Shown piece after piece: positions 8,715 through 16,512 of a stretch of DNA of 64,000 nucleotides; position 1 is the stretch's first letter, and each line of letters begins with the position of its first letter. Position numbers and translations under genes: made by a program. The notes under the pieces are model-generated. The model was not told the origin of the DNA, did not search any database, and saw only the letters and a program-made list of their open reading frames with translations. This stretch comes from Caldiserica bacterium UBA4822 (GTDB lineage: Bacteria; Caldisericota; Caldisericia; Cryosericales; Cryosericaceae), in the NCBI GenBank assembly GCA_002402295.1, contig DHFO01000047.1:420-64419 (forward strand), in the 5' to 3' direction.

Positions 8715-9215
8715 ATGGATACGATCGTCTATCCGGGAACGTTTGACCCGGTTACTAATGGGCATGTTGACGTGATTGAACGTGGCGCCAGACTGTGTGA
8801 CCAGCTCGTTGTCGGTGTTGCTGCCATCTCATACAAGACTCCCATCTGGTCGCTCAGCGAGCGCGTCGCGATGGTACGTGATGCGACTCGGCACCTTGCA
8901 AACGTGGAAGTAGAAGGGTTTGATGACCTTCTTGTCCATTTCATGCAACGGCATGGAGCTTGCTTTATGCTGCGGGGCCTTCGACCTGTGTCTGACTTCG
9001 AGTATGAGGTACAGTTTGCCTGGGCCAACAGGCATCTGGACCCTACCGTCGATATCGTGTATCTCATGAGCTCTCAGGATCATTTCTTCGTGTCCTCGAC
9101 GCTGATAAAGCAGATTTACGAGGGCGGCGGCAACATCCGGGACCTTGTACCACCAGCGGTGGCAGACAGGATTGTGGCCGGACTTTCACGGGTCAGGGGA
9201 GGACAGCATGATTGA
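8715..9215 (+). CDS. coaD: Phosphopantetheine adenylyltransferase
   Basis: 166-aa cytosolic enzyme of coenzyme A synthesis that joins ATP and 4'-phosphopantetheine to dephospho-CoA. The nucleotidyltransferase signature [10 protein letters not shown] is at residues 8-17, the [12 protein letters not shown] segment binds substrate, and SSTLIKQ near residue 127 is the ISSSxVR-like motif. Length is normal for CoaD. It starts a housekeeping run; the next gene begins inside its 3' end (9208). Confidence 0.97.
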   Translation: MDTIVYPGTFDPVTNGHVDVIERGARLCDQLVVGVAAISYKTPIWSLSERVAMVRDATRHLANVEVEGFDDLLVHFMQRHGACFMLRGLRPVSDFEYEVQFAWANRHLDPTVDIVYLMSSQDHFFVSSTLIKQIYEGGGNIRDLVPPAVADRIVAGLSRVRGGQHD

Positions 9216-9696
9216 GAAGCTCACGCTTCAGGACATTATTGACCGCATCGATCAGGTACGTGAACGGAGCCCCAAGCTGTTTGGTTATCGAATCGTTAAA
9301 GACGAGGAACTGGCAGACGCAGTGGCCCATCTTCGGACTGCCTACCCGGAGCAGGTGAGGAACGCGTGTGCTTTGCTGGAGCAGAGGGATAGCCTCATTA
9401 CCGACGCAAGGAGGCAGAGTGGTCGGCTGATCGAGGAGGGGCAGCAAATGCACGATGACCTTGTTGCGAACAGTGAGATCGTAAAGTCGGCAATCGCTGA
9501 ACGAGAGCGGCTGCTGGCGGAGGTTGAAGCTGCACGCAAGGCTGCCGAAGACCAGGCCGATGAGTATTCGCTCAAGATGCTGAAACAGCTCGAGCAGATT
9601 CTGGCAAGGCTTGCAGATACAGTCCGGGACTCTGAGGCCCAATTTCACGAGGGAGATACGAAGAATGAAACTCGAACTCCAGAAGCTGAACATTGA
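9208..9696 (+). CDS. Coiled-coil protein linked to coaD/yceD (uncharacterised)
   Basis: 162-aa protein, mostly alpha-helical, with a strongly charged heptad-like stretch from about residue 60 to 150 rich in E, R, K, A and Q, suggesting a coiled coil. Proteins of this shape, often labelled ATPase or ATP-synthase-B-like without evidence, sit between coaD and yceD in Clostridia. The start is ATG 9208 after AGGGGAGGACAGC; the longer frame from 9145 lies inside coaD. No enzymatic motif is visible. It overlaps yceD by 32 bases. Confidence 0.75.
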   Translation: MIEKLTLQDIIDRIDQVRERSPKLFGYRIVKDEELADAVAHLRTAYPEQVRNACALLEQRDSLITDARRQSGRLIEEGQQMHDDLVANSEIVKSAIAERERLLAEVEAARKAAEDQADEYSLKMLKQLEQILARLADTVRDSEAQFHEGDTKNETRTPEAEH

Positions 9697-10126
9697 AGAA
9701 GGCAGTAGCCAGTCTTTCGTTTTTGACGAGCCTTCCATCGGAGACCTTCCGGGCGTGACACTCCTGGCACCGGTGACCGGACAGTTTGTACTGAGCAATG
9801 TTGGTATCGGATATGAGCTCTCCGGGTCGTTCGACGCGAAGGTGAGTCAGCCCTGCGCTCGCTGCCTTGATCCTGTCGTCGAAGACGTATCTCTGGACAT
9901 CAACGAGACATATGTCCTGAACCGTCAGCAGGAGTCGGAGCAGGAAGACATGTTTGCTCTCGAATCGGATGTGCTCGATGTTTCTGACGTCGTGCGGCAG
10001 AATCTGCTTGTTGAAATCACGCAGTTTCCTCTGTGTCGCCCGGACTGCAAGGGATTATGCCCGCAGTGCGGGGCGAACCTGAATCATACGACGTGTATAC
10101 ACCAGAAACCCAAGGAGGAAAAGTAA
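9665..10126 (+). CDS. YceD/DUF177 family protein
   Basis: 153-aa member of the YceD (DUF177) family, associated with 23S rRNA processing and normally co-transcribed with rpmF. The family core CARCLDPV is near residue 60, and the C-terminus carries the usual cysteine cluster CRPDCKGLCPQCGANLN, probably a zinc site. The start is ATG 9665 with GGGAG upstream. Here the gene is followed directly by asnS rather than by rpmF. Confidence 0.87.
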   Translation: MKLELQKLNIEEGSSQSFVFDEPSIGDLPGVTLLAPVTGQFVLSNVGIGYELSGSFDAKVSQPCARCLDPVVEDVSLDINETYVLNRQQESEQEDMFALESDVLDVSDVVRQNLLVEITQFPLCRPDCKGLCPQCGANLNHTTCIHQKPKEEK

Positions 10127-10128
10127 CC

Positions 10129-11412
10129 ATGTACATCGACAAGGCGGCAGCACATGTAGGCACGGAGCAGACTGTCGATGGCTGGGTCTACAACGTCCGG
10201 AGCAGTGGAAAAGTCGCATTTGTGCTTGTGCGTGACGGCACCGGCATCATGCAGTGTGTCTTCTCCAAGGCTGATGTTGATTCGGAAATGTTCGACACGG
10301 CGCGTCGTCTTACGCAGGAAACAAGCTTGAGTGTTACTGGAGTGGTCAGCACTGAACGAAGGGCACCTGGTGGTCACGAAATGCATGTGCAGCGTATTAG
10401 CGTGCACCAGGCGGCAGTCGATTACCCTATTACCCCCAAGGAACACGGCGTAGACTTCCTGATGAACAACCGGCACCTCTGGCTCCGATCTAGACGGCAG
10501 TGGGCAGTTCTGCGGATTCGGGCGGTGGTTATCACGAGCGTACGGGAGTACCTGGACGACAACGGTTTTGTGATTATGGACGCCCCCATTCTTTCGACCA
10601 ACGCATGTGAAGGCTCTTCTACGTTATTTGCAACCGACTACTTCGGCATGCCAGCCTATCTGTCGCAGAGCGGGCAGCTGTACAATGAGGCTACAGCAAT
10701 GGCCTTTGGGCGTGTCTACTGCTTTGGGCCAGCGTTCCGTGCTGAGAAATCCAAGACCCGGAGGCATCTTACGGAGTTCTGGATGGTTGAACCGGAGATG
10801 GCGTACTGCGACTGGTCTCAGAACTGCGATGTGCAGGAACAGTTTGTTGCGTACATTGTGCGTCAGGTGCTGAACAAGTGCGTCGAAGAGCTGTCGATTA
10901 TTGAACGGGATACAGCGCCCCTTGAGAAGATTGTGACGCCTTTTCCGCGGATTTCTTATGATGAAGCGGTAGCCCTGCTCCAGCAGGCCGGGTCTTCCAT
11001 CCAGTGGGGTGAGGATTTCGGGGGGGACGAAGAGACCCTGATTTCAAACCATTTCGAGCGTCCTGTGTTTGTATACGGCTATCCCAAGGCATGCAAGGCG
11101 TTCTATATGAAGACCAACCCATCAAATCCTGACACCGTGCTGTGCGCAGACCTGCTTGCTCCGGAAGGCTATGGCGAGATCATTGGGGGTGGCCAGCGTG
11201 AGGACGATTACCAGCTGCTCCTTGACCGGGTGAGAGCAGAGGGCTTGCGTGAGGATGACTACAAGTGGTATCTGGACCTGCGCAAGTACGGATCTGTCGT
11301 GCACAGCGGATTCGGACTTGGCATCGAGCGGACGGTCGCGTGGGTCTGTAAGCTGCCCCATCTCAGAGAGACCATTCCCTTTCCCCGCCTGCTGGACAAA
11401 ATCTATCCCTGA
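10129..11412 (+). CDS. asnS: Asparaginyl-tRNA synthetase
   Basis: 427-aa class IIb aminoacyl-tRNA synthetase. An N-terminal OB-fold anticodon-binding domain (residues about 10-100, VDGWVYNVRSSGKVAFVLVRDG) is followed by the catalytic domain with motif 2 around FRAEKSKTRRHLTEFWMVEPE and motif 3 GFGLGIERTVAWVC. The ending RETIPFPR is characteristic of AsnRS rather than AspRS. AAGGAGG at 10112-10118 selects ATG 10129; the frame upstream to 10033 overlaps yceD and is not coding. Presence of AsnRS means Asn-tRNA can be made directly, without the amidotransferase route. Confidence 0.94.
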   Translation: MYIDKAAAHVGTEQTVDGWVYNVRSSGKVAFVLVRDGTGIMQCVFSKADVDSEMFDTARRLTQETSLSVTGVVSTERRAPGGHEMHVQRISVHQAAVDYPITPKEHGVDFLMNNRHLWLRSRRQWAVLRIRAVVITSVREYLDDNGFVIMDAPILSTNACEGSSTLFATDYFGMPAYLSQSGQLYNEATAMAFGRVYCFGPAFRAEKSKTRRHLTEFWMVEPEMAYCDWSQNCDVQEQFVAYIVRQVLNKCVEELSIIERDTAPLEKIVTPFPRISYDEAVALLQQAGSSIQWGEDFGGDEETLISNHFERPVFVYGYPKACKAFYMKTNPSNPDTVLCADLLAPEGYGEIIGGGQREDDYQLLLDRVRAEGLREDDYKWYLDLRKYGSVVHSGFGLGIERTVAWVCKLPHLRETIPFPRLLDKIYP

Positions 11413-11421
11413 CTTGACTAG

Positions 11422-12450
11422 ATGACTGGTTCTGGCAGAACGGCGTCGAACCATCGCGAGATCTCCGTCTCTCAGGGGCTCACGAGCCTCAGGGGGAACA
11501 GTCCTGCAGCGGTTTACGTGTTTGCTCCTGGGGACGACTACTTCAAGCCTCAGGCAAGGGATGCGGCAAGGTCGCTGGTTCCTGAGAACATGCGTGCCTT
11601 TGATTATGCCGAATATGACGGGGTCGAGGAGAGCGCCGAAGACATCGTGGAATTCCTTGGCAGCCCAAGCTTTGGACAGGGCAGGAAGGTGCTTGTACTG
11701 GACGGACTGGACGAAAGAACTGCGAAACGGCTCTCGGCTCATGTGCCGCTCTTTCTGTCGGGTCCCCTTACGGTTATCTTTGCTGATCCCGCGAGGGTGC
11801 CGGAGAGCCTGCTCGACAACGCCTGGGTTATAACGAACTATGTTCTACCACCTACGGATGTCCGATCCTGGGTGCGCAAGAGAGTCGGAAAACGCTTGAT
11901 AGAAGATCAGGCCGTGCACGAACTCATTGAACGTACTGCGGGCAGTTTCTATCTAATGCGCAGTGAGATTGAGAAATTGCTGGCGTATACCGACCAGCAG
12001 ATTACCGTTCGTGACGTTCGCGAAGTGGTAGCAAAGACGCATACGGTCGCCGCAGCAGACCTTGTGGAAGCCATCTCGTTAGGCAGAATTGACCGGGCGA
12101 ATGTAGCGGTGGCCGATCTTGCTGCCGCAGGTGTCAGCGACACTACTGTCCTCTACGACGTGGAGATGGGCTTTATGAGACTGTTGAATGCCAAACTGGT
12201 GTCGAGGTCAAATCGTCCGAAGGCCGACCTCAAAGCCTGGTGCCTGCGAAACCAGCATCAGTACCTTGACGACCGGTCAGTTACAGCGGTACTGGCAGCA
12301 GCCGCACAGGTCAAGCTTCGGGACATTGAACTGCTGCTTGACAGACTCGAGGACATTGAATATGGAACAAAAAAAGGGCTTATCAGCAATGCGCTGATAG
12401 CCCTGGAGCAACTGCTTTCAGAAGTCGCGCTTACGACTCGGTCGGCTTAG
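11422..12450 (+). CDS. holA: DNA polymerase III delta subunit
   Basis: 342-aa clamp-loader subunit that opens the beta clamp. The pattern fits HolA: N-terminal AAA-like region beginning near PAAVYVFAPGDDYF, a central segment LPPTDVRSWVRKRV, and the helical collar domain near the C-terminus. Position beside rpsT is the common holA-rpsT neighbourhood and supports the call. No strong ribosome-binding site precedes ATG 11422. The gene is convergent with rpsT; its last 20 bases overlap the rpsT 3' end and it carries the rpsT terminator. Confidence 0.85.
   Translation: MTGSGRTASNHREISVSQGLTSLRGNSPAAVYVFAPGDDYFKPQARDAARSLVPENMRAFDYAEYDGVEESAEDIVEFLGSPSFGQGRKVLVLDGLDERTAKRLSAHVPLFLSGPLTVIFADPARVPESLLDNAWVITNYVLPPTDVRSWVRKRVGKRLIEDQAVHELIERTAGSFYLMRSEIEKLLAYTDQQITVRDVREVVAKTHTVAAADLVEAISLGRIDRANVAVADLAAAGVSDTTVLYDVEMGFMRLLNAKLVSRSNRPKADLKAWCLRNQHQYLDDRSVTAVLAAAAQVKLRDIELLLDRLEDIEYGTKKGLISNALIALEQLLSEVALTTRSA
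12369..12403 (-). terminator. Intrinsic terminator of rpsT, located inside the holA coding region
   Basis: Read on the minus strand, GGGCTATCAGC (12403-12393) pairs with GCTGATAAGCCC (12387-12376), with one bulged base and a five-base loop, followed by seven T residues (complement of A at 12369-12375). It is about 28 bases beyond the rpsT stop. On the plus strand the same bases encode holA residues and have no T tract, so it should act only on rpsT. Confidence 0.83.
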
Positions 12451-12700
12451 GGGCAGAACCTGCGGCGTTTGCCTTTTTCATCAGGCGGGACTTCTTCCGC
12501 GCAGCGGCATTCTTGTGGACGATACCTTTCTGTGCAAGCTTGTCCAGCTGTCGTATCGCATCGACCACCTTCTCGGGTGCATAGTCTGACTTACGAGCCA
12601 TGTCGAGGGCCAACTTGGTTTTTGCCGTGTGTTCCGTGTTAAAGGCGGTCCGGGCCTTGGTCTTGCGGACGTCCTTGATAGAAGCTTTCTTGATAGGCAT
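12431..12700 (-). CDS. rpsT: 30S ribosomal protein S20
   Basis: 89-aa basic protein matching S20: the N-terminal MPIKKASIKDVRKTKAR is followed by a helix with TAKTKLALDMARK and the conserved KNAAARKKSRLMKK segment. AAAGGAGAG lies just upstream of ATG 12700. It has its own promoter and terminator. Confidence 0.96.
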   Translation of the reverse strand: MPIKKASIKDVRKTKARTAFNTEHTAKTKLALDMARKSDYAPEKVVDAIRQLDKLAQKGIVHKNAAARKKSRLMKKANAAGSAPKPTES

Positions 12701-12736
12701 GAAACTCTCCTTTGTGTCATGGGCGATATCTCATTT

Positions 12737-12764
12737 ACTCTACCTTTTTTCATGGTGATGTCAA
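12737..12764 (-). promoter_or_regulatory. rpsT promoter
   Basis: On the minus strand TTGACA (12764-12759) and TAGAGT (12742-12737) have a 16-base spacer. The -35 box is perfect. The distance to the rpsT start is about 36 bases. Confidence 0.75.
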
Positions 12765-12886
12765 TGGTTCAGAGCCTCCGCGGATGCTTCCGAGGGTAGA
12801 TGGACCTGTAGCCGTAACTTCACGCTAAGAGCGGGTTCTGTCGGTGGCCACACCCCCGGCCTGCACGTCAGCGGGACAACTCGGAC

Positions 12887-12920
12887 TTGATTTCCAGATA
12901 CCTTGTTATAAACTTCACAT
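12887..12920 (+). promoter_or_regulatory. FNT promoter with overlapping Rex-like operator
   Basis: TTGATT (12887-12892) and TATAAA (12909-12914), spaced 16, form a sigma70-like promoter. Overlapping the -10 box is TTGTTA-N6-TCACAT (12903-12920), an 18-base near-palindrome close to the Rex consensus TTGTNA-N6-TNACAA. A rex gene lies about 1.4 kb downstream, so NADH-sensitive repression of the channel is a reasonable inference. The leader between here and ATG 13011 is about 90 bases. Confidence 0.5.
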
Positions 12921-13010
12921 TGGAAAAATGGCGGACATTGGTCCTGGCGGCTGAATATGTACGGGGCGCAAGTCCGCATTGGTGCGATCTGCGAAGTACT
13001 GGGAGGTCCC

Positions 13011-13871
13011 ATGAACTGCTTACCGCCATCGTCGATTGCCGAAGCAACGGTGGCCTCAGGGGAATGCAAGTCCCGACTGGAAGGCGTCCAGGTAGCCATA
13101 CTGGGTTTTCTTGGTGGAGCCTATATTGCGTTCGGGGCTCAGCTGTTCACACTGGTTACCAGTGATCTCGCGCAGGTAGTAGGCTATGGATGTAGTCGGC
13201 TGCTCGGCGGCCTGGCGTTCTCTGTTGGTCTGGTACTGGTCGTTGTGTGTGGGGCAGAACTGTTCACTGGCAACAGCCTTGTCGCCATGGCGGCGTTTTC
13301 GCACAGGGTCTCCTGGCGCAGAGTGCTGCGGAACTGGGGGTATGTGTACCTGGCGAATCTGGTCGGGTCCCTCGTCTTGGCTGTCATGCTGTTCGGCGCG
13401 CGGCAGTACGCGCTCAGCGACAATGCAGTTGGTGTAAACGCCCTCAAGATTGCAGTCGCCAAAGTGAATATGCCCTTGGGGACTGCGTTTCTTCGGGGAG
13501 TTCTCTGCAACTGGCTTGTGTGCCTAGGAGTATGGATGGCGACGGGAGCCCACGATGTGACGGGTAAGATACTGGGAGCTATGATTCCAGTCACGGTGTT
13601 TGTTGCCTCGGGCTTTGAACACAGTGTTGCCAACATGTTCTTCATTCCTATGGGGCTGTTGCTCAAGCGCGTTCCAGCAGTTGTACAGGCCGCTGGGCCA
13701 GTGGCGGGCCTTGACAAGCTGACATGGTGGGGGGGTTTGTGGGTACACAATCTGATACCCGTCACGCTTGGCAACCTGACCGGAGGCATGTTCTTCGTTG
13801 CATTCCTGTATTGGGCGTCGTATCTGCACTCAAGCGTGCTCACGAATGCTGGAGAAGGCTCTGCCCGCTAG
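13011..13871 (+). CDS. Formate/nitrite transporter (FNT) family channel
   Basis: 286-aa membrane protein with six helices in the aquaporin-like FNT fold. Hallmarks: GAYIAFGAQLF early, ELFTGNSLVAMAAFSHRVSW in the second repeat half, LRNWGYVYLANLVGS, then SGFEHSVANMFFIPMG and HNLIPVTLGNLTGG near the C-terminus. The ligand (formate, nitrite or hydrosulfide) is not resolved; in a fermenter formate is likely. GGGAGG before ATG 13011 sets the start. The last 14 or so codons after LYWASYL are not typical of FNT and seem to continue, across the TAG stop, into an ATPase-like frame (see next entry). Confidence 0.92.
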   Translation: MNCLPPSSIAEATVASGECKSRLEGVQVAILGFLGGAYIAFGAQLFTLVTSDLAQVVGYGCSRLLGGLAFSVGLVLVVVCGAELFTGNSLVAMAAFSHRVSWRRVLRNWGYVYLANLVGSLVLAVMLFGARQYALSDNAVGVNALKIAVAKVNMPLGTAFLRGVLCNWLVCLGVWMATGAHDVTGKILGAMIPVTVFVASGFEHSVANMFFIPMGLLLKRVPAVVQAAGPVAGLDKLTWWGGLWVHNLIPVTLGNLTGGMFFVAFLYWASYLHSSVLTNAGEGSAR

Positions 13872-14318
13872 AAGGCGTTTCTTCAGAGCAAGGGATATGC
13901 CGAATCAGTCGTACGTCGCGCGAGCGTCTGTGCCTACGAAGCGGAGATCAATGTTTGCATCTATGCCGCTGCTGCGCCAGAACGCAGATTTGACGGGGCG
14001 GTCGCTTTGTGGAGCAACCCCGGCGCAGGGACAACGGTGTCGGCAGTCTTTCACACTGATCACATCGACTGTATCCCAATAGGCGACGTCGCAGGTGCCT
14101 TGTTTGCATTGCTGACGTGTGGCAGCCCCGGGCGGTGCCATATTTCCTGGCAAGAGGGTAGAATAGCTTATTCCCTGACAACGGAAGGCCTGGAGGGGGT
14201 GTTTCCTTCGGGTGAACTGTCAGACCTGTGTGCGCAGCAGCTCCTGCTGTACTTCCTGAAGGAACAGGAGGCGAGCCTCGCGGTGGGGCCTCGCACAGCG
14301 ATGGCGGCTTGTCGATGA
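13872..14318 (+). pseudogene. Start-less open frame: remnant or chimera of HATPase-type regulatory genes, in frame with FNT across TAG
   Basis: After the FNT stop (TAG 13869-13871) the same frame stays open for 148 codons, with no ATG, GTG or TTG until 14007. Its first 35 codons, including FLQSKGYAESVVRR and AYEAEINV, resemble the N-terminal region of clostridial RsbW-like anti-sigma regulatory factors. The motif AGEGSAR just before the TAG matches the usual AGEAS that precedes it. From about codon 48, NPGAGTTVSAVFHTDHID and PIGDVAGALFALL resemble the C-terminus of a second HATPase protein that often neighbours that factor. The ATP-binding centre is missing. I infer a deletion that fused two genes, now joined to the channel frame. 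An alternative is stop read-through. Family matches are from memory and need a profile search. Confidence 0.5.
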
Positions 14319-14338
14319 CATGAAGCAGGAGGCAACGC

Positions 14339-15034
14339 GTGAAAAGGTACAGTGTTGGAAGCGACATACCGATGCCTACGGTATCGCGCATGGCGGCGTA
14401 TCTGGGCTGTCTGGCATCGCTGGAGCAGCAGCGTGTGACTGCTGTGTCGTCACGCGAACTGGCGCAGATGGCAGGTGTGACACCCGAACAGGTGAGACAA
14501 GACCTGGCCCTGTTTGGGCGTTTCGGTAAGCGCGGCAGTGGTTATGACGTTGGCCGTCTGCGTGAAGAGGTGGAGGGAATTTTCCGCGTAGACGGGAAAC
14601 GCTGGGTGTGCTGCATGGTGGGAGCTGGGTCGCTTGGCACGGCACTCCTATCTAGTAGGATGAATCAGCGGTGGGGATTCCGATATGCTGCTGCCTTTGA
14701 CTCGGACGCTCACAAGATCGGGACGCGCATAGGCCACGTGCCCGTTTATCACATCAATGACGCGAAGGCAGTGATTCGACGGGAGCGCGTCGAGATAGGT
14801 GTCATTGCCGTGCCGGCATCAAGTGCGCAGACCGTGGCTGGACTGCTGTGCGACGCTGGAGTGCAAGGAATCGTCAACTTTGCACCAGTGAACATCAAGG
14901 TGTCCCAGAAGACGCCGGTTATTCCTGTGGACATCTCCCAGGAGTTCCTCAAGCTGGCGTTCTGCATTCAGCGGGCAAGGCGGCGCGAACAGGAGGAGCG
15001 CCTTCAGATCGAGGCGGCTTCGGGGGCTGACTAA
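14339..15034 (+). CDS. rex: Redox-sensing transcriptional repressor Rex
   Basis: 231-aa dimeric repressor that senses the NADH/NAD+ ratio. The N-terminal winged helix (residues about 1-80) contains TVSRMAAYLGCLASL and VTPEQVRQDLALFGRFGKRGSGY. The Rossmann NAD-binding domain follows with GAGSLGTALL and the VPASSAQTVAGLL segment. The C-terminal domain-swapped helix is present. GTG 14339 is the start, preceded by AGGAGG. Length is normal for the family. It lies 20 bases after the start-less frame and probably controls the FNT promoter. Confidence 0.95.
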   Translation: MKRYSVGSDIPMPTVSRMAAYLGCLASLEQQRVTAVSSRELAQMAGVTPEQVRQDLALFGRFGKRGSGYDVGRLREEVEGIFRVDGKRWVCCMVGAGSLGTALLSSRMNQRWGFRYAAAFDSDAHKIGTRIGHVPVYHINDAKAVIRRERVEIGVIAVPASSAQTVAGLLCDAGVQGIVNFAPVNIKVSQKTPVIPVDISQEFLKLAFCIQRARRREQEERLQIEAASGAD

Positions 15035-15139
15035 CGCTCCACAGGCACCGGCATCTACGCTGCGCAGCCATTACCAGACTGGATGCGCACAAATCCCCGG
15101 AGCCAAGTGCTCTGGAGGAATCTTCTGGCAATCGCGCAG

Positions 15140-15168
15140 TTGCATTGTGACTGGCCGGATTGTATGAT
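15140..15168 (+). promoter_or_regulatory. Promoter of the molybdenum hydroxylase operon
   Basis: TTGCAT (15140-15145) and TATGAT (15163-15168) are spaced exactly 17. It lies in the 174-base gap between rex and the FAD subunit gene, about 35 bases before the GGGAGG ribosome-binding site at 15199-15204. Nothing else was seen in this gap. Confidence 0.6.
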
Positions 15169-15208
15169 AGCGTTGGTTACAATAAATAAGGTGACTTCGG
15201 GAGGTCCC

Positions 15209-16042
15209 ATGGGCAGAATTGTGGAGTACTATCGTGCTGATTCTATCGAGGACGCCGTGGCAACGGCCCGGCGCCTCGGATCATCAGCAGCATACGTTGG
15301 TGGTGGAGTGGAACTGGTCCTGCGCCGCAATCCGGAAGTCAGCACTCTCATCGATCTTTCGCAATGCGGCCTTGGGGAAATCCTGGAGGTTGAGGATGGT
15401 ATCGAAGTTGGCTCGCAGGTGACACTGGCGGCCATAAGCAGGAGCGCTGTACTGAAGTGCTATGCAGGGGGTTCGCTAGCGCTATGGAGCGGCCGTATTG
15501 CCCAGAACAATCTGCGCAACATGATTACCGTGGGTGGCTCTATTGGCCGTAACCAGCCCTGGAATGACCTTGTGCCTCATCTCATCGCCCTCGGCGCTGA
15601 AGTACGCTTCTTTGACGGTGCCGAGCACCGGACACCACTTGTCTCCTATATTGATGCGAAGCGCACCGGGACTGTGATTGAGGGGATTGTGCTGCCTTCA
15701 GGCAACGCGAATGCAAAGGGATTCATGTGGCGATTCACGGCTACCCAGCAGGATATCTCGTTGCTTCACTGTTCGGCGTTGATTGACGTTGCGGGAGACG
15801 TCGTCAGGAAGGCGAGCATCGTGTTTGCAGGGCGGCCCGGTCACGCGGCGCTGTACCCGCAGCTGGGGCAGGAGCTGATGGAGGGAGGCGGTTCACAGGA
15901 TGCGTTCGAAAGTCTGGCGAGAAGCGCAATGCAGGCAGTAGAGGTAGGAACGGACCACCGCGCCACGGCAGAGTATCGGCGGGACCTCGTGCGTGCCGCT
16001 ATTATCAGTTTGGGAGACTGGATGACAGGAGATACGCAATGA
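15209..16042 (+). CDS. Molybdenum hydroxylase FAD-binding subunit (XdhB/CoxM type)
   Basis: 277-aa FAD subunit of a xanthine dehydrogenase-family enzyme, passing electrons from the iron-sulfur subunit to an acceptor. The FAD-binding segments are AAYVGGGVELVLRR (residues about 25-40) and the NMITVGGSIGRNQPWNDL loop (about 108-125). The CO-dehydrogenase flavoprotein C-terminal domain is shorter than in classical enzymes. ATG 15209 with GGGAGG is chosen over the frame opening at 15083, which contains the promoter. It overlaps the next gene by four bases. Confidence 0.9.
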   Translation: MGRIVEYYRADSIEDAVATARRLGSSAAYVGGGVELVLRRNPEVSTLIDLSQCGLGEILEVEDGIEVGSQVTLAAISRSAVLKCYAGGSLALWSGRIAQNNLRNMITVGGSIGRNQPWNDLVPHLIALGAEVRFFDGAEHRTPLVSYIDAKRTGTVIEGIVLPSGNANAKGFMWRFTATQQDISLLHCSALIDVAGDVVRKASIVFAGRPGHAALYPQLGQELMEGGGSQDAFESLARSAMQAVEVGTDHRATAEYRRDLVRAAIISLGDWMTGDTQ

Positions 16043-16512
16043 GGATCTCAATGACGATAAACGGGACACAGTGTGTCATGGACGTCGACCCTGATGACGT
16101 GCTGTTGGATGTTCTCCGCGGAGCGGGCTACCTCGAGGTCAAGGGTTCGTGCCATGCTGGTGACTGCGGAGCCTGCACTGTACTGGTAGATGGTCGTCCT
16201 GTGGCGTCGTGCCTTACATTCGCAGCTCGGGTCGATGGACATTCGGTGACGACCGTCCGCGGAATTGGAGATGGAACTCATGCCCACCCTCTGCAGAGGG
16301 CGTTCGTTGAAAACGGGGCGGCGCAGTGCGGGTACTGTGTCCCTGGGGCCATCGTTTCTGCCAAGGCCCTGCTGGATGAAAACCCCGAACCGACAGAAGA
16401 CGAAGTTCGCTTGGCGATGGATGCCAACTACTGCCGCTGTACTGGCTACGAGCAGCAGGTCGAAGCCGTTCTTGACGCTGCTGAACAACTTCGGAAGGAG
16501 GCGCGTCGATGA
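16039..16512 (+). CDS. Molybdenum hydroxylase 2Fe-2S subunit (XdhC/CoxS type)
   Basis: 157-aa iron-sulfur subunit with two 2Fe-2S domains. The plant-ferredoxin-type cysteines are in CHAGDCGACTVLVDG with a later Cys in VASC. The second, all-alpha domain has QCGYCVPGAIV and ANYCRCTGYE. It shuttles electrons from the molybdenum centre to FAD. It overlaps both flanking subunit genes by four bases, so the three polypeptides are made together. Confidence 0.96.
   Translation: MRISMTINGTQCVMDVDPDDVLLDVLRGAGYLEVKGSCHAGDCGACTVLVDGRPVASCLTFAARVDGHSVTTVRGIGDGTHAHPLQRAFVENGAAQCGYCVPGAIVSAKALLDENPEPTEDEVRLAMDANYCRCTGYEQQVEAVLDAAEQLRKEARR

Noticed and set aside
13869..13871. TAG recoded as an amino acid, given in-frame TAGs here and in the sirtuin
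   Set aside because: TAG is the ordinary stop of many intact genes in the window (for example those ending at 897, 3631, 4443, 7187, 18935, 36453 and 53698), so general recoding is not supported.
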